A stretch of DNA of 64,000 nucleotides from Marinobacter halodurans (GCF_004327985.1 NZ_SJDL01000029.1:1-64000); one strand, 5' to 3'. Numbered from the stretch's first letter, positions 8,877-19,097 are shown. Translations and numbers: made by a program. Notes: generated from the sequence alone by a model not told the origin.

Positions 8877-9554
8877 ATGCCGCCATCCCGATTCCGACTC
8901 GCCTGTCTGATCGGCCTCAACGCCCTGTTCGCAGGCTGCGCCGCCACGCCGGAGGCCCCGCCGGGTGCCGACCGACAACGGGTCAGTTGCATGACCGAGA
9001 TCCAGCCGGAAATGCAGGTTCACCTGGATCTGGTGGACGCCATGATCGATCGGGGCAAGCCCTACGCGGCCCTGGCCCAGCTCGAGAGCAAACGACTCTC
9101 GACAGAGGATCACTGGCTGCGTCGGGGCCAGTTGCTCGCCATGACCGGCCACCTGAGCCAGGCCGAGCACACCTTCCGGCAGTTGGTGGACCAATGCCAC
9201 TCGGGGCGCAGCTACCATGGTCTGGGCATGACGCTGCTGAAACAGTCACGGCTCGAGGAGGCCCTGCCCTACCTGGAGAAAGCCCGGGTTCTGGCGCCGG
9301 CCTCCGCCGATGTCCGTAACGACTATGGCTACGCGCTGTTGCTCGCCCATCGCCCCTACGAGGCCGCCACCGAATTGCGCACGGCCCTGGAACTCAATTC
9401 GGGTAAGGGCCCCGTACGCCAGAACCTGGCCACCGCCTACATGCTCACGCAGAACCAGGCCGGTCTGGACCTGCTGCGTGATCGCTACCACTTCGGCGTG
9501 GATGAGTACGCCTACGCCCGCAAACTCGCCCGAGAGCTGGGAGGGCAACCATGA
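8877..9554 (+). CDS. tadD: Tad pilotin-like lipoprotein TadD (TPR)
   Basis: A 225-residue outer-membrane lipoprotein. The start at 8877 gives a clean lipoprotein signal with lipobox LFAGC (Cys 21) and has AGGAGG 11 nt upstream. An in-frame ATG at 8826 overlapping the tadC stop would add 17 residues before the signal. The rest is TPR-like helical repeats (YHGLGMTLLKQSRLEEALPY, ASADVRNDYGYALLLAHRPY, KGPVRQNLATAYMLTQNQAG). TadD is needed for secretin assembly in other Tad systems. Confidence 0.87.
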   Translation: MPPSRFRLACLIGLNALFAGCAATPEAPPGADRQRVSCMTEIQPEMQVHLDLVDAMIDRGKPYAALAQLESKRLSTEDHWLRRGQLLAMTGHLSQAEHTFRQLVDQCHSGRSYHGLGMTLLKQSRLEEALPYLEKARVLAPASADVRNDYGYALLLAHRPYEAATELRTALELNSGKGPVRQNLATAYMLTQNQAGLDLLRDRYHFGVDEYAYARKLARELGGQP

Positions 9555-9814
9555 AGACACACCTGTTGATCCTGCTCTGCCTGCCCGCCATGGCGATGGC
9601 GGCTGATCCACCGGATCATGGACTGTCCGGTGATGTCGTGGGGACCGCCAAGAACACACGAACGGAGCAACTGCTGGATCGCCAGGTCCGGGATAGCCGG
9701 CCCGGACAGGAGCTGTCCCTGGAGCTGTTCGTCGATACCCAGAAGCGGTTGGCTGAATCCTTCCGCCGCCCCATCCCGGACGATATCCGTGAATCCACTC
9801 GCGAGAAGAAGTAA
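9551..9814 (+). CDS. Small exported tad-locus protein, DUF3613-like
   Basis: An 87-residue protein with a Sec signal peptide (MKTHLLILLCLPAMAMA, cleaved before ADPPD) and a short mature part. The pattern TEQLLDRQ..RPGQELSLE..VDTQKRLAESFRRPIPDDI resembles DUF3613 proteins, small periplasmic proteins of unknown function found in many tad loci. The start overlaps the tadD stop by 4 bp (ATGA). The family call is from recalled pattern; function is unknown. Confidence 0.62.
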   Translation: MKTHLLILLCLPAMAMAADPPDHGLSGDVVGTAKNTRTEQLLDRQVRDSRPGQELSLELFVDTQKRLAESFRRPIPDDIRESTREKK

Positions 9815-11564
9815 CCCCGCCGGGCAAAGGGGTGCCCTGACGGTGGCCACACCGCTGATCATCACCGTGGTCCTGCTGTTTACGGTGATGGGCCTGGACG
9901 GCGCCCGGCTCTATGCCCTCAAGGGGCGCATGCAGGGCCAGGTCAATGCGGCGGCCATCGCGGCGGCAGACGGCGCCCAGGCCTGCGGCGGCAACGAGGT
10001 CTCGCTGGCGACCATCCGCAACCGCGCCCTGGTGGCCGCCAACGCCCAGGGTTTCGACGGTGAGCTGTCCGACCTGCAGATCACACCCGGTGTACTCCAG
10101 ACCCAGGGGACCAGCAACGACGAGCTGGCCCTGGTACCGGTCGCCGATCTCGACCAGAGCAACGCCGTGCTGGTGGCCTACTCCCGCGAGGAGCCCATTT
10201 CCCGCTTTCTCCCGGACCTGTTCGGCCATGTCACGCTGACGGCGCAGGCCGCCGCCCGCAAGGAGGTGATCGCCACCCTGAGCGCTGGCGGCTCAACGCT
10301 CACGGTGGATAACGGCCTGCTCGGCAGCCTGCTGGGGGCGGTGCTGGGGCAACCGGGTTACAGCCTGGATGCGACCAGCCTGTCGAGCCTGCAGAATACC
10401 ACCGTGCAGTTGGGCGACCTGCTGCAACAGGCCGGCGTGGATTCCCTGGCTGACCTGCTGCCGTTGCGCGCCGATACCCTGGCCCGCGCCGTACGCGACA
10501 CCACGGGCTCGCTCACGCCGGTCGGCGAACTGTTCGACGACCTGCTCGACAGCAACGGCATCGAAACCGTCCGGGTCAGTGACATCCTGAACGCCGCCAG
10601 TACCACCCGGGTGCCCAGGGACAGTTCTTTCGAGACCTACGACCTGCTCATCAGCCTTGTGCTCAATATCGCCCGCAGCCAGTCCGCCGGAGAGGGGCAG
10701 TTGCTGAGCGTGCCGCTGACCATCAGCGACCTCAATATCCCGCTGATCGCCAACATCAAGTCGGTCGATCTGGAGGTGTTCGTGGATCGGGCGCCGGACA
10801 TTGGCCTGGGGCCGGCCCGCAGGGACCTCAACGGGGAATGGATGACGCGGTTCCACTCCGCGGACATGAGCCTGCGCCTGGTTGCCGATGCCGAGATTCT
10901 CCCCATGACCCTGCTGCCGGGCGTCAAGCTCACCATCGCCAGCCTCAAGGTTCCCCTGGCCATCGATATCGGCGGCGGCGAAGGTTCACTGGTGACCGCA
11001 CGCTGCGCACGGGCCACCCGCAATGACGTGGCGTTCGACGTCGATCTGGACCGTTCCGTCGCCACCATGGCCACCGGTGGCATTGGCCTGGGCAGCGGCG
11101 ATGTCGATTTCGCACCGCTGGCAGCCAGTGTCGGCCAGATCGAGGTGTTTGGCGTGGCCAGCAGCTCCGGCGTCATCGACCTGGAAGCCGCGTTGCAGGC
11201 GACCGTACCCGGTGTGCATTCCACCGCAACCGTCGCCACCGATTATCCGCTCTATTGCTCACCGGAGAGCGGCTGCACCGAAACCCGCTATGACGATGGC
11301 GATGCGGCACTGGATGGCCTGGACCCAAACGTCGATATCACCAGGCTGGAGCTGGCTGACTCCATCGATGTCTCCGGTTTGCTGGCCCCGTTGACGTCAT
11401 TGATCAACAATCTACTGGATGACGTCGTCGGCAGCCTGCTGAAGGCCATCGTGTCGCCCCTGCTGCAAACGCTAGGGGTGGGTTTGGGCGGCATGTCCGT
11501 CACGGTCACCAACGCCGACCAGGGACATGCGGTGCTGATTGAGGACATCAAGGTCGTCAACTGA
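9789..11564 (+). CDS. TadG-like pilus assembly protein
   Basis: A 591-residue protein with an N-terminal pseudopilin-like helix: QRGALTVATPLIITVVLLFT followed by MGLDGARLYALKGRMQGQVNAAAIAAADGA, as in TadG/TadE-like membrane-anchored proteins. The large periplasmic part is rich in Leu, Asp and Ser and contains four widely spaced Cys. No von Willebrand A motif (DxSxS) is apparent, unlike classical TadG. The start is uncertain: GTG at 9789 overlaps the preceding gene by 26 bp and lacks a strong ribosome site, but no later Met precedes the membrane helix. Confidence 0.68.
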   Translation: MNPLARRSNPAGQRGALTVATPLIITVVLLFTVMGLDGARLYALKGRMQGQVNAAAIAAADGAQACGGNEVSLATIRNRALVAANAQGFDGELSDLQITPGVLQTQGTSNDELALVPVADLDQSNAVLVAYSREEPISRFLPDLFGHVTLTAQAAARKEVIATLSAGGSTLTVDNGLLGSLLGAVLGQPGYSLDATSLSSLQNTTVQLGDLLQQAGVDSLADLLPLRADTLARAVRDTTGSLTPVGELFDDLLDSNGIETVRVSDILNAASTTRVPRDSSFETYDLLISLVLNIARSQSAGEGQLLSVPLTISDLNIPLIANIKSVDLEVFVDRAPDIGLGPARRDLNGEWMTRFHSADMSLRLVADAEILPMTLLPGVKLTIASLKVPLAIDIGGGEGSLVTARCARATRNDVAFDVDLDRSVATMATGGIGLGSGDVDFAPLAASVGQIEVFGVASSSGVIDLEAALQATVPGVHSTATVATDYPLYCSPESGCTETRYDDGDAALDGLDPNVDITRLELADSIDVSGLLAPLTSLINNLLDDVVGSLLKAIVSPLLQTLGVGLGGMSVTVTNADQGHAVLIEDIKVVN

Positions 11565-11577
11565 GGGATGGAAGCCC

Positions 11578-13752
11578 ATGGATATGGAGCTGGCTATACG
11601 CACAACGCTGGATGCCCTGGGGCCGGTCGCCCTGGGCGTGGGTCTGGTCGGTGCCGGCCTCGGCCTGATCGGTGAGTGGCGCCGGCGGCAGTCGCTCGGG
11701 GCCATTCATCAGCTGCAGGGACAGGTGGCGGAACAGGAACGCCAGCTCCGCAACACGTCCCGCGAACTGGCGGTGCTGTTCGATCATACGGCCATTGCCG
11801 TGGTGATCCTGGACAAGCAGAGCCACCAGGCCGAGTACGCCAACAGCCTGGCCCTGGAAGCGTTCGGCACCCCATCCCTGGGCACCCTCAATGGCGACAT
11901 CCTGGTCAAACCCGATGCCTGGGCGGACGAACCCTATGACCTGCGCCGCTTCGAGGACCTCCTGGACCAGGCCAACCAGGTGGGTTTCGTGCAGTTCGAG
12001 TGGTGTTTCGTCCGGGCACCGGCCTACGCCCGCTGGCATCGGGTCTCCCTGAACCACCTGCTGTTCAACGGAAAGCCCTGTCTGCTGGCGACCGCCGTCA
12101 ACACCACCGAACGCAAGCTGGCCGATGCCAAGCGCGAGCGCCGCAACCGGGTACTGACCGCCCTGGCCAGTCGCCGCGCCCTACCGGAAACCCTGAACCA
12201 GGTGGTGGCGATGGTGGAATCCGCCCACCCGGATTTCCATTGCGGCGTCATGCTGGCCGACGAGGGTCAGCAGGCCCTGAGCTGGGTCAGCGCACCACGG
12301 CTGCCGGCCCGCTTCCGCCAGGCCACCGACGGTCTGGCGATGCAGTTCGGCCAAGCGGCCTGTGGTACGGCCGCAGCCATCAAGGCCCGGGTGGTCTCGC
12401 GGGACATCCACCAGGATCCGCGCTGGACCCGCTTCCTCTCCGCCGCCGACGAGGCCGGTTTCAACGCCTGCTGGTCGGAACCCATCCTGTCCAGTAGTGG
12501 AGAGGTGCTGGGGACCTTCTGCGTCTACCACACCGAGCCCTGGGAGCCCGGCGGCGACGCCATCGATGCGCTGACCGAGCCCCTCTACCTCGCCAGCCTG
12601 GCACTGGAGGATGCGCTGACGCGGGAGCGACTGGAGCGCAGCATGGCCCAGGAGCACCTGCTTCGACAGTTGAGTACGTCGCTGCTGGAGGATGACAGTC
12701 CGGAGGACGGCGCCGGTATCCAGGAGGTGCTGGATACCGTGGGCGACTATCTCGGACTGGACCACGCCTACGTCTATGAACAGGACCGGGTGGACGGGCC
12801 CTTCACCCGCCGCTATCACTGGACGTCCGGCCACGATGCGCAACCGCTGCCCATTGGCGATGCGCCCCATCCGGACGAGCTGGCGCCCCTGCTGGAAGCC
12901 CTGCAGGAGGACGGCTACTCGATCTTCGACAGCAAACCCGGCAACAGCGATGCCCGGATCCAGGCCCTGACCGGCACCGCCGCCACCCGCGGCGCGCTGT
13001 TCATCCCACTTTATGGGGATCAACGCCTGCGCGGTATTCTCGGCTTCGATGCGTTGGATGCCGGCATGCCATGGCACCCTTCGATGATCAACACCCTACG
13101 GGTGATCGGCACACTGATCAGCCACGCCCTAACCCGCCGGGATCTGCTGGCGTCCCTCGAATACAAGGCCCTGCACGACCGACTCACCGGGCTGTTCAAC
13201 CGGCACAAGGTGGAAAGCAACCTGCGCCAGGAAATCCTGCGCTGCGAACGTTACGGCAACGACCTGGCCGTGCTGCTGATCGATATCGACCTCTTCAAGC
13301 AGGTCAACGACACCTTCGGCCACGGCGCCGGTGATGACGTCCTGCGTGCGCTGGCCGACCTGTTGCGCCGGGAGTTGCGGGCCGCGGACATCTCCGGCCG
13401 CTGGGGTGGCGAGGAATTCCTTATCCTGTTGCCGGAAACCGACCTCAGCGGCGCCCGTAACGTGGCCGAGCAGTTGCGCCAAACGGCGGAGCGCCACGCC
13501 TTTTCCATCCCCCGCCCCGTCACCATCAGCGTCGGCCTGGCGGTCTGGTGTTCCGGTGACAGTCCGGACACGCTGGTCAACCGCGCCGATGAAGGGCTCT
13601 ACCGGGCCAAGAGCAGCGGTCGAAACAGTGTCCAGGTAGCACCCGCCCAGCAGGAGGAGAGCAGCGAGTCACGCGCTCGACCGATGGAGTCGTCACGCTC
13701 CCGCTACGACCCGGCCCGGCTGCTGGGCAGCAACCCAAGGCACCGCAACTGA
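11578..13752 (+). CDS. Membrane diguanylate cyclase (PAS-GAF-GAF-GGDEF)
   Basis: A 724-residue sensor that would make cyclic di-GMP. It has one N-terminal membrane helix (about 10-35), a short coiled coil, a PAS-like domain (about 60-180, AVLFDHTAIAVVILD), two GAF-like domains (about 190-350 and 365-545) and a GGDEF domain. GGEEF begins at residue 610. The allosteric I-site RAAD lies exactly five residues ahead (RAADISGRWGGEEF), so product inhibition is expected. DIDLFKQVNDTFGH carries the metal-binding Asp. The Ser/Arg-rich tail looks disordered. The gene follows tadG by 13 bp and is probably the last gene of the tad operon. Confidence 0.92.
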   Translation: MDMELAIRTTLDALGPVALGVGLVGAGLGLIGEWRRRQSLGAIHQLQGQVAEQERQLRNTSRELAVLFDHTAIAVVILDKQSHQAEYANSLALEAFGTPSLGTLNGDILVKPDAWADEPYDLRRFEDLLDQANQVGFVQFEWCFVRAPAYARWHRVSLNHLLFNGKPCLLATAVNTTERKLADAKRERRNRVLTALASRRALPETLNQVVAMVESAHPDFHCGVMLADEGQQALSWVSAPRLPARFRQATDGLAMQFGQAACGTAAAIKARVVSRDIHQDPRWTRFLSAADEAGFNACWSEPILSSSGEVLGTFCVYHTEPWEPGGDAIDALTEPLYLASLALEDALTRERLERSMAQEHLLRQLSTSLLEDDSPEDGAGIQEVLDTVGDYLGLDHAYVYEQDRVDGPFTRRYHWTSGHDAQPLPIGDAPHPDELAPLLEALQEDGYSIFDSKPGNSDARIQALTGTAATRGALFIPLYGDQRLRGILGFDALDAGMPWHPSMINTLRVIGTLISHALTRRDLLASLEYKALHDRLTGLFNRHKVESNLRQEILRCERYGNDLAVLLIDIDLFKQVNDTFGHGAGDDVLRALADLLRRELRAADISGRWGGEEFLILLPETDLSGARNVAEQLRQTAERHAFSIPRPVTISVGLAVWCSGDSPDTLVNRADEGLYRAKSSGRNSVQVAPAQQEESSESRARPMESSRSRYDPARLLGSNPRHRN

Positions 13753-13789
13753 TCCGCTCCGTTTGATGGCGCGACCGTCTGGGTCCGGC

Positions 13790-15151
13790 TCAGACCGACA
13801 CCACCTCATAGAGGTCGGGAACGTCCGCTTTCCAGCCGAAACGCTCTTCGATCCGCTTGCGCATCAGATCGCTGGCCAGGGGCTCCCCATGGGTAAGGTA
13901 GACCTGCTCCGGGCGCAGTTGCCCCTGCCCCAGCCAGTTCAGGATCTCCTGGTAGTCGGCGTGGGCCGAGAGCGTGTCGATGTTGAGGATTTCCGCCTTC
14001 ACCGGCCAGTACTCGCCGTGGATTTTCACCCGCTGGACGCCGTTGACCAGGGCATCCCCCCGGGTGCCGGGCGCCTGATAACCGGCGAAGATCACGCTGT
14101 TACGGGGATCCGGCAGCAGCGTCTTCAGGTGATGCAGGACGCGACCGCCACTGGCCATGCCGCTGGCCGATACGATGATGCAGGGAGAGCGCCTGCGGTT
14201 CAGCTCGATGGACTCATCCACCGTCCGCACATAGGTGGTGTGGTCGTCGATGAGCTCGCACTGCGCCGGTGTCAGGCGGTGTTCCTTGTGGAAATGACAG
14301 AATATCTCGGTGGCCCGGATGGCCATGGGGCTGTTGAGGAAAACGGGCAGGTTCGGGATCCGCTTCTGGTCCATCAGCTTGTGAATCAGGTAGAGGATCG
14401 CCTGGGCCCGGCCCACGGCAAAGGCCGGAATCAACACCAGGCCGCCCCGCTCCACCGTCCGGCCGATGACCGCAGCCAGGGTCTCCTCCGGATCCTCGCT
14501 GCCGTGCAGCCGATCGCCGTAGGTCGATTCGCAGACCAGCACATCCGCCTCATCGATCGGTTCCGGCGCGTGCATCAGCAACTCGCGCTGACGACCCACA
14601 TCGCCACTGAACACCAGGTTTCGGCCGGTGCCGATCTCCGTGACGTGGACGCAGGCGGAACCCAGGATGTGCCCGGCATGGCTGAACCGGACCCGCAGAC
14701 CCGGTACCGGTTCGAACGGGATCTGGAAAGGCATGGACTCAAACCGCTCAAGCGCCTTGCGCGCGTCCAGCTCGGTAAACAGGGGTTCTGCCGGATGGTG
14801 GCGTGAATAGGACTTCCGGTTGGCGTAACGGGCATCCTCTTCCTGGAGGAAGCCCGCGTCGGGCAACAGGACGCGGCACAGGGCACAGGTCGCTGCGGTA
14901 GCGTAGATGCGCCCCCTGAATCCCTGTTTCACCAGAGCCGGGAGATATCCCGAGTGGTCGATGTGGGCGTGGGTCAACACCACCGCATTGAGCGTGGCCG
15001 GGTCAACGGGGAAACGGTTCCAGTTGCGTTTCCGCAGGGTTTTCACCCCCTGATAGAGACCACAATCCACCAGCAGCCGGGAACGGCCATCAGACACCAG
15101 ATAGCGGGATCCCGTGACGGTGCCGACGCCGCCGAGAAACTGTAGTTCCAT
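13790..15151 (-). CDS. Metallo-beta-lactamase/beta-CASP ribonuclease-like protein
   Basis: A 453-residue protein of the bacterial metallo-beta-lactamase group with a C-terminal RNA-specificity domain. It has the zinc motif THAHIDHSGYLP (HxHxDH at residues 61-66), later ligands in FSHAGHILGS and FSGDVG, a beta-CASP domain, IIVSASGMASGGRVLHHL, and the C-terminal segment LSAHADY. Relatives are RNases or are of unknown substrate. ATG at 15151 is chosen over an upstream in-frame start because GGGAGGGA directly precedes it. It is convergent with the tad operon, leaving only 37 bp. Confidence 0.88.
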   Translation of the reverse strand: MELQFLGGVGTVTGSRYLVSDGRSRLLVDCGLYQGVKTLRKRNWNRFPVDPATLNAVVLTHAHIDHSGYLPALVKQGFRGRIYATAATCALCRVLLPDAGFLQEEDARYANRKSYSRHHPAEPLFTELDARKALERFESMPFQIPFEPVPGLRVRFSHAGHILGSACVHVTEIGTGRNLVFSGDVGRQRELLMHAPEPIDEADVLVCESTYGDRLHGSEDPEETLAAVIGRTVERGGLVLIPAFAVGRAQAILYLIHKLMDQKRIPNLPVFLNSPMAIRATEIFCHFHKEHRLTPAQCELIDDHTTYVRTVDESIELNRRRSPCIIVSASGMASGGRVLHHLKTLLPDPRNSVIFAGYQAPGTRGDALVNGVQRVKIHGEYWPVKAEILNIDTLSAHADYQEILNWLGQGQLRPEQVYLTHGEPLASDLMRKRIEERFGWKADVPDLYEVVSV

Positions 15152-15254
15152 ACTCCCTCCCCTGTGACCGCTGACTGTAGCAATAACAAAATGACGCAAG
15201 CGTCACATTGATCCAGCGCAAGCGGGGGACCATTCGCGACGATCGGTATCGCGG

Positions 15255-15268
15255 TTGACACAGATCAA
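15255..15268 (+). promoter_or_regulatory. ANR/FNR box upstream of the ccoM-like gene
   Basis: TTGACACAGATCAA differs at one position from the FNR/ANR consensus TTGAT-N4-ATCAA. Its centre is 69 bp before the ATG. A weak -10-like TAAGGT at 15291-15296 would place the box near -41.5, the class II activating position. This suggests microaerobic induction of the small gene downstream. Confidence 0.72.
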
Positions 15269-15329
15269 TACCCGACCACGTATCCGGCCATAAGGTGAGC
15301 ATGACAAATGAAAGTTGGGGGGAGCCATT

Positions 15330-15452
15330 ATGTATGTGGATGCATTCGTGATCGCCGGCATCGCCACAGTGGCCCTGATGTTCGCCTTCTTTGGAGGCGT
15401 GGGCTATTTCATCTACCGGGATTCGCACAAGGGCACGAGACACAAGCACTGA
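15330..15452 (+). CDS. ccoM: CcoM-like small cbb3 cytochrome oxidase subunit
   Basis: A 40-codon gene with a GGGGGGAG ribosome site 5 nt before the ATG. The product is one membrane helix: MYVDAFVIAGIATVALMFAF, then FGGVGYFIYRDSHKGTRHKH. The pattern xVDxxVxAGxxTVxLMxAF followed by GYFIxxDxHK recalls CcoM, the small subunit of the cbb3 oxidase of Pseudomonas stutzeri; the comparison is from memory. The upstream ANR/FNR box fits a high-affinity oxidase component. It stands alone, as ccoM does elsewhere, with a terminator about 65 bp downstream. Other ccoNOQP genes are not in the window. Confidence 0.68.
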   Translation: MYVDAFVIAGIATVALMFAFFGGVGYFIYRDSHKGTRHKH

Positions 15453-15515
15453 CAGACAACCGGTGATCAACAGACACCACGATTGCAATACTTGGAAATT
15501 GGGGTAAGTGTTTTC

Positions 15516-15550
15516 GCCTCCCGGCTCCGTCCGCCGCGGGGGCTTTTTTT
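15516..15550 (+). terminator. Terminator after the ccoM-like gene
   Basis: GCCTCC (15516-15521) can pair with GGGGGC (15538-15543) with one G-U pair, followed by seven T. Interior pairing is imperfect. No other plus-strand gene lies between it and the ccoM-like stop. Confidence 0.62.
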
Positions 15551-15620
15551 GTTGAAACCGCAGCGCTCAGGGCCGGCCCCGGCTGGTGCCAGGGCAGCCC
15601 GTTGACGAGGAGACGGGAGA

Positions 15621-16520
15621 TCAGGGCCGCCCGGCGTGCGGCACCACCACTCGCGCCGTCCACAGGCTGGCCTCCCGCACCGCCCTGCGCCGGCGCGCGC
15701 TGGAGTCGGGCGCCACGCAGACCAGCAGGGTGCGGCCATCCGCGCCGCCCAGCATGCAGGCAAACACCCCCTGGCCGTTAGCGGGTTTCAGTTCATCGAC
15801 AATCGCCCCACCCGGTGCCACCCGGATGCAGCGCTGGTTGAAGGCGTCGGCAATCCACAGGTGGTTTTCCGCGTCCAGGCAGCAGCCATCCGGACCCACC
15901 GCCAATTGCCTGAGCAATGTCGGGCGATCGCTACCCGGCTCCGGGCGGGGACCAAACCGGGCCCAGTCGCGGCGACCGGTGAGCGTGCCGTCGCCGTTCA
16001 GCGTGAACGCGGTCATGCCGTTGCCGAACGTTTCGCCCACGATCAACGTCCGGCCATCCGGCGTGATGACGGCGCCGTTGGGGAAGTAGAGATCGTCGAC
16101 CGCCCGGCTCACCGATCCATCCGGGGCAACGCGCGCCAGGCAGGTGGGCCGCATGGCTTCGCCTTCCATCAGGTCGAAACCGAAGTTGCCGACCCAGGCA
16201 CTGCCGTCCGGCGCCACCACCAGATCGTTCGCATGGCCGGTGGCCAGCCCGCCGATATCCGCATGCGTCGTCACACGCCCATCCGGCCAGCGACGCAGCA
16301 CCCGATGGTCCAGCATGGACACCACCAGCATCGAGCCATCCGGCAGCCAACCCAGCCCCGACGGCTGGCCGGGGACCTCCAGCACCGTCTCCATCGTGCC
16401 ATCCGGGTCGATACGGCTGACGGTATGCGCGTAGAAATCCGACACCCACCAGGTCCCCTCGTGCCAGCGCGGGCCCTCGAAGAAGGTGCCGCCTTCAACA
16501 AACGGTTCCAGGTTAGCCAT
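15621..16520 (-). CDS. SMP-30/gluconolactonase-family hydrolase
   Basis: A 299-residue six-bladed beta-propeller of the SMP-30/gluconolactonase/LRE family, usually metal-dependent lactonases. Visible metal-ligand candidates are Glu15 in FFEGPRWH, Asn98 in GHANDL, Asn148 in YFPNGAV and Asp216 in DGCCLDAENHLW. There is no signal peptide, so it is cytoplasmic. The start follows AAGGAGG. It lies 11 bp behind the nitronate monooxygenase gene and is surely cotranscribed. The substrate lactone is not predictable from sequence. Confidence 0.88.
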   Translation of the reverse strand: MANLEPFVEGGTFFEGPRWHEGTWWVSDFYAHTVSRIDPDGTMETVLEVPGQPSGLGWLPDGSMLVVSMLDHRVLRRWPDGRVTTHADIGGLATGHANDLVVAPDGSAWVGNFGFDLMEGEAMRPTCLARVAPDGSVSRAVDDLYFPNGAVITPDGRTLIVGETFGNGMTAFTLNGDGTLTGRRDWARFGPRPEPGSDRPTLLRQLAVGPDGCCLDAENHLWIADAFNQRCIRVAPGGAIVDELKPANGQGVFACMLGGADGRTLLVCVAPDSSARRRRAVREASLWTARVVVPHAGRP

Positions 16521-16531
16521 AACGAACCTCC

Positions 16532-17951
<1,420 letters not shown>

Positions 17952-18578
17952 GTGGTACGACATGCGAACTCACTCCGTTCGACGCCCGGACAGGCGGCGG
18001 AACGACCTACCCGGGCCACGCCCGATGACGCCTTCAACCGCGCCCGGGAGCTTTGGCTCGCTGGCGAGCGGATCCATCTGGCCTCACTGGCCGAAGAGTT
18101 GAACATCGGCCGGGCGACCCTGTTCCGTTGGGTCGGGAACAAGAACCTGTTGCTGGGGGAGATCCTCTGGTCGCTGTATATGCCGATCCGCGAGTACGCC
18201 CGGGAACAAACGCCGGGACAGGGCATCGACTACATTGCCGGCGTCTATCACCGGATCAATTCCATCCTGCTCAATGACAAAGCCCTGCGGCGCTTCATCA
18301 GCCAGGACCCGGAATACGCCCTGCGCATCCTCACATCGGCCAGTTCCACGCTGCATAACCGGGTGGTGCAGGCCAACACCCGCATGCTGTGGGAGCAGAT
18401 CGACGCCGGTCACCTGCCCAAGCCCTCCATGAAGGTCGAGAGCCTGTCCTATTTCATGGTGCGACTGGCGGAATCCTGCCTGTACAGCGATGTGATCAGC
18501 GGTCGTGCGCCGCGTCAGGAAGAGCTGGAAGACGCCTGCCGGGCCGTGCGTATCCTGCTGGGCGGCACGGCAGACTAG
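17952..18578 (+). CDS. TetR-family regulator, QsdR-like
   Basis: A 208-residue repressor. The helix-turn-helix is at about residues 37-66 (IHLASLAEELNIGRATLFRW). The C-terminal ligand domain (about 85-205) has the QsdR-type pattern with FISQDPEYALRILTS and YFMVRLAESCLYSDVISGR. It starts with GTG after AGGAAAGG. Divergent from the nitronate monooxygenase/lactonase operon, which makes that operon a plausible target; QsdR of Rhodococcus controls a lactonase gene. The specific ligand is unknown. Confidence 0.82.
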   Translation: MVRHANSLRSTPGQAAERPTRATPDDAFNRARELWLAGERIHLASLAEELNIGRATLFRWVGNKNLLLGEILWSLYMPIREYAREQTPGQGIDYIAGVYHRINSILLNDKALRRFISQDPEYALRILTSASSTLHNRVVQANTRMLWEQIDAGHLPKPSMKVESLSYFMVRLAESCLYSDVISGRAPRQEELEDACRAVRILLGGTAD

Positions 18579-18599
18579 GGCCCGGAGAATCCGGGCCCT
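18577..18599. terminator. Bidirectional hairpin between convergent genes
   Basis: AGGGCCCGGA (18577-18586) pairs with TCCGGGCCCT (18590-18599), a perfect 10-bp stem with a 3-nt loop that starts inside the TetR stop codon. The T-tract is missing on both sides, so termination would rely on the stem or on Rho. Confidence 0.55.
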
Positions 18600-18609
18600 G
18601 AATCCCGGA

Positions 18610-19041
18610 TCAGCCGGGCTTGTTGATGACCGCCATGGTGATCCGGGAGACGCAGGTCAGCTTGCCGTCCCCGTTCTCGATCCGGATTTCCCACACCTGG
18701 GTACTGCCGCCGATGTGGAAGGGCCGGGCCGTGCCGTAGACCCAGCCCGAGGACACCGAACGGATGTGGTTGGCGTTGACCTCCAGCCCCACGGCCACCT
18801 GTTCCGGCCTGCGCAGGCAGTAGTTGGCCGCCATGCTGCCGAGGGTCTCGGCGAGGACCACGGACGCGCCGCCGTGGAGGATGCCGAACGGCTGCCGGGT
18901 GCGTTCGTCCACCGGCATCTTCGCCTTGATGAAGTCATCACCGACTTCCAGGTATTCGATGCCCAGGGAGCGCACGGCGGTGCCGGCTGAACCTTCGGTC
19001 ATCGCCTCGACGGTCGGGGTCCGCGTCCAGATACTGCTCAT
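18610..19041 (-). CDS. Hotdog-fold acyl-CoA thioesterase, PaaI/EntH/MenI type
   Basis: A 143-residue hotdog thioesterase. The motif QPFGILHGGASVVLAETLGS carries the HGG loop and the catalytic Glu typical of the EntH/YbdB and MenI group acting on aryl- or hydroxynaphthoyl-CoA. VGLEVNANHIRSV forms the next strand. The neighbouring upstream genes on the same strand are alcohol and aldehyde dehydrogenases 56 bp or more away, so a role in acyl-CoA housekeeping is likely. The exact substrate cannot be read from sequence. Confidence 0.85.
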   Translation of the reverse strand: MSSIWTRTPTVEAMTEGSAGTAVRSLGIEYLEVGDDFIKAKMPVDERTRQPFGILHGGASVVLAETLGSMAANYCLRRPEQVAVGLEVNANHIRSVSSGWVYGTARPFHIGGSTQVWEIRIENGDGKLTCVSRITMAVINKPG

Positions 19042-19097
19042 TGTCGTTGGTCCTCTCGATAAGCCTCATTTTGATTAGCGACCTATTAAACCACCAA

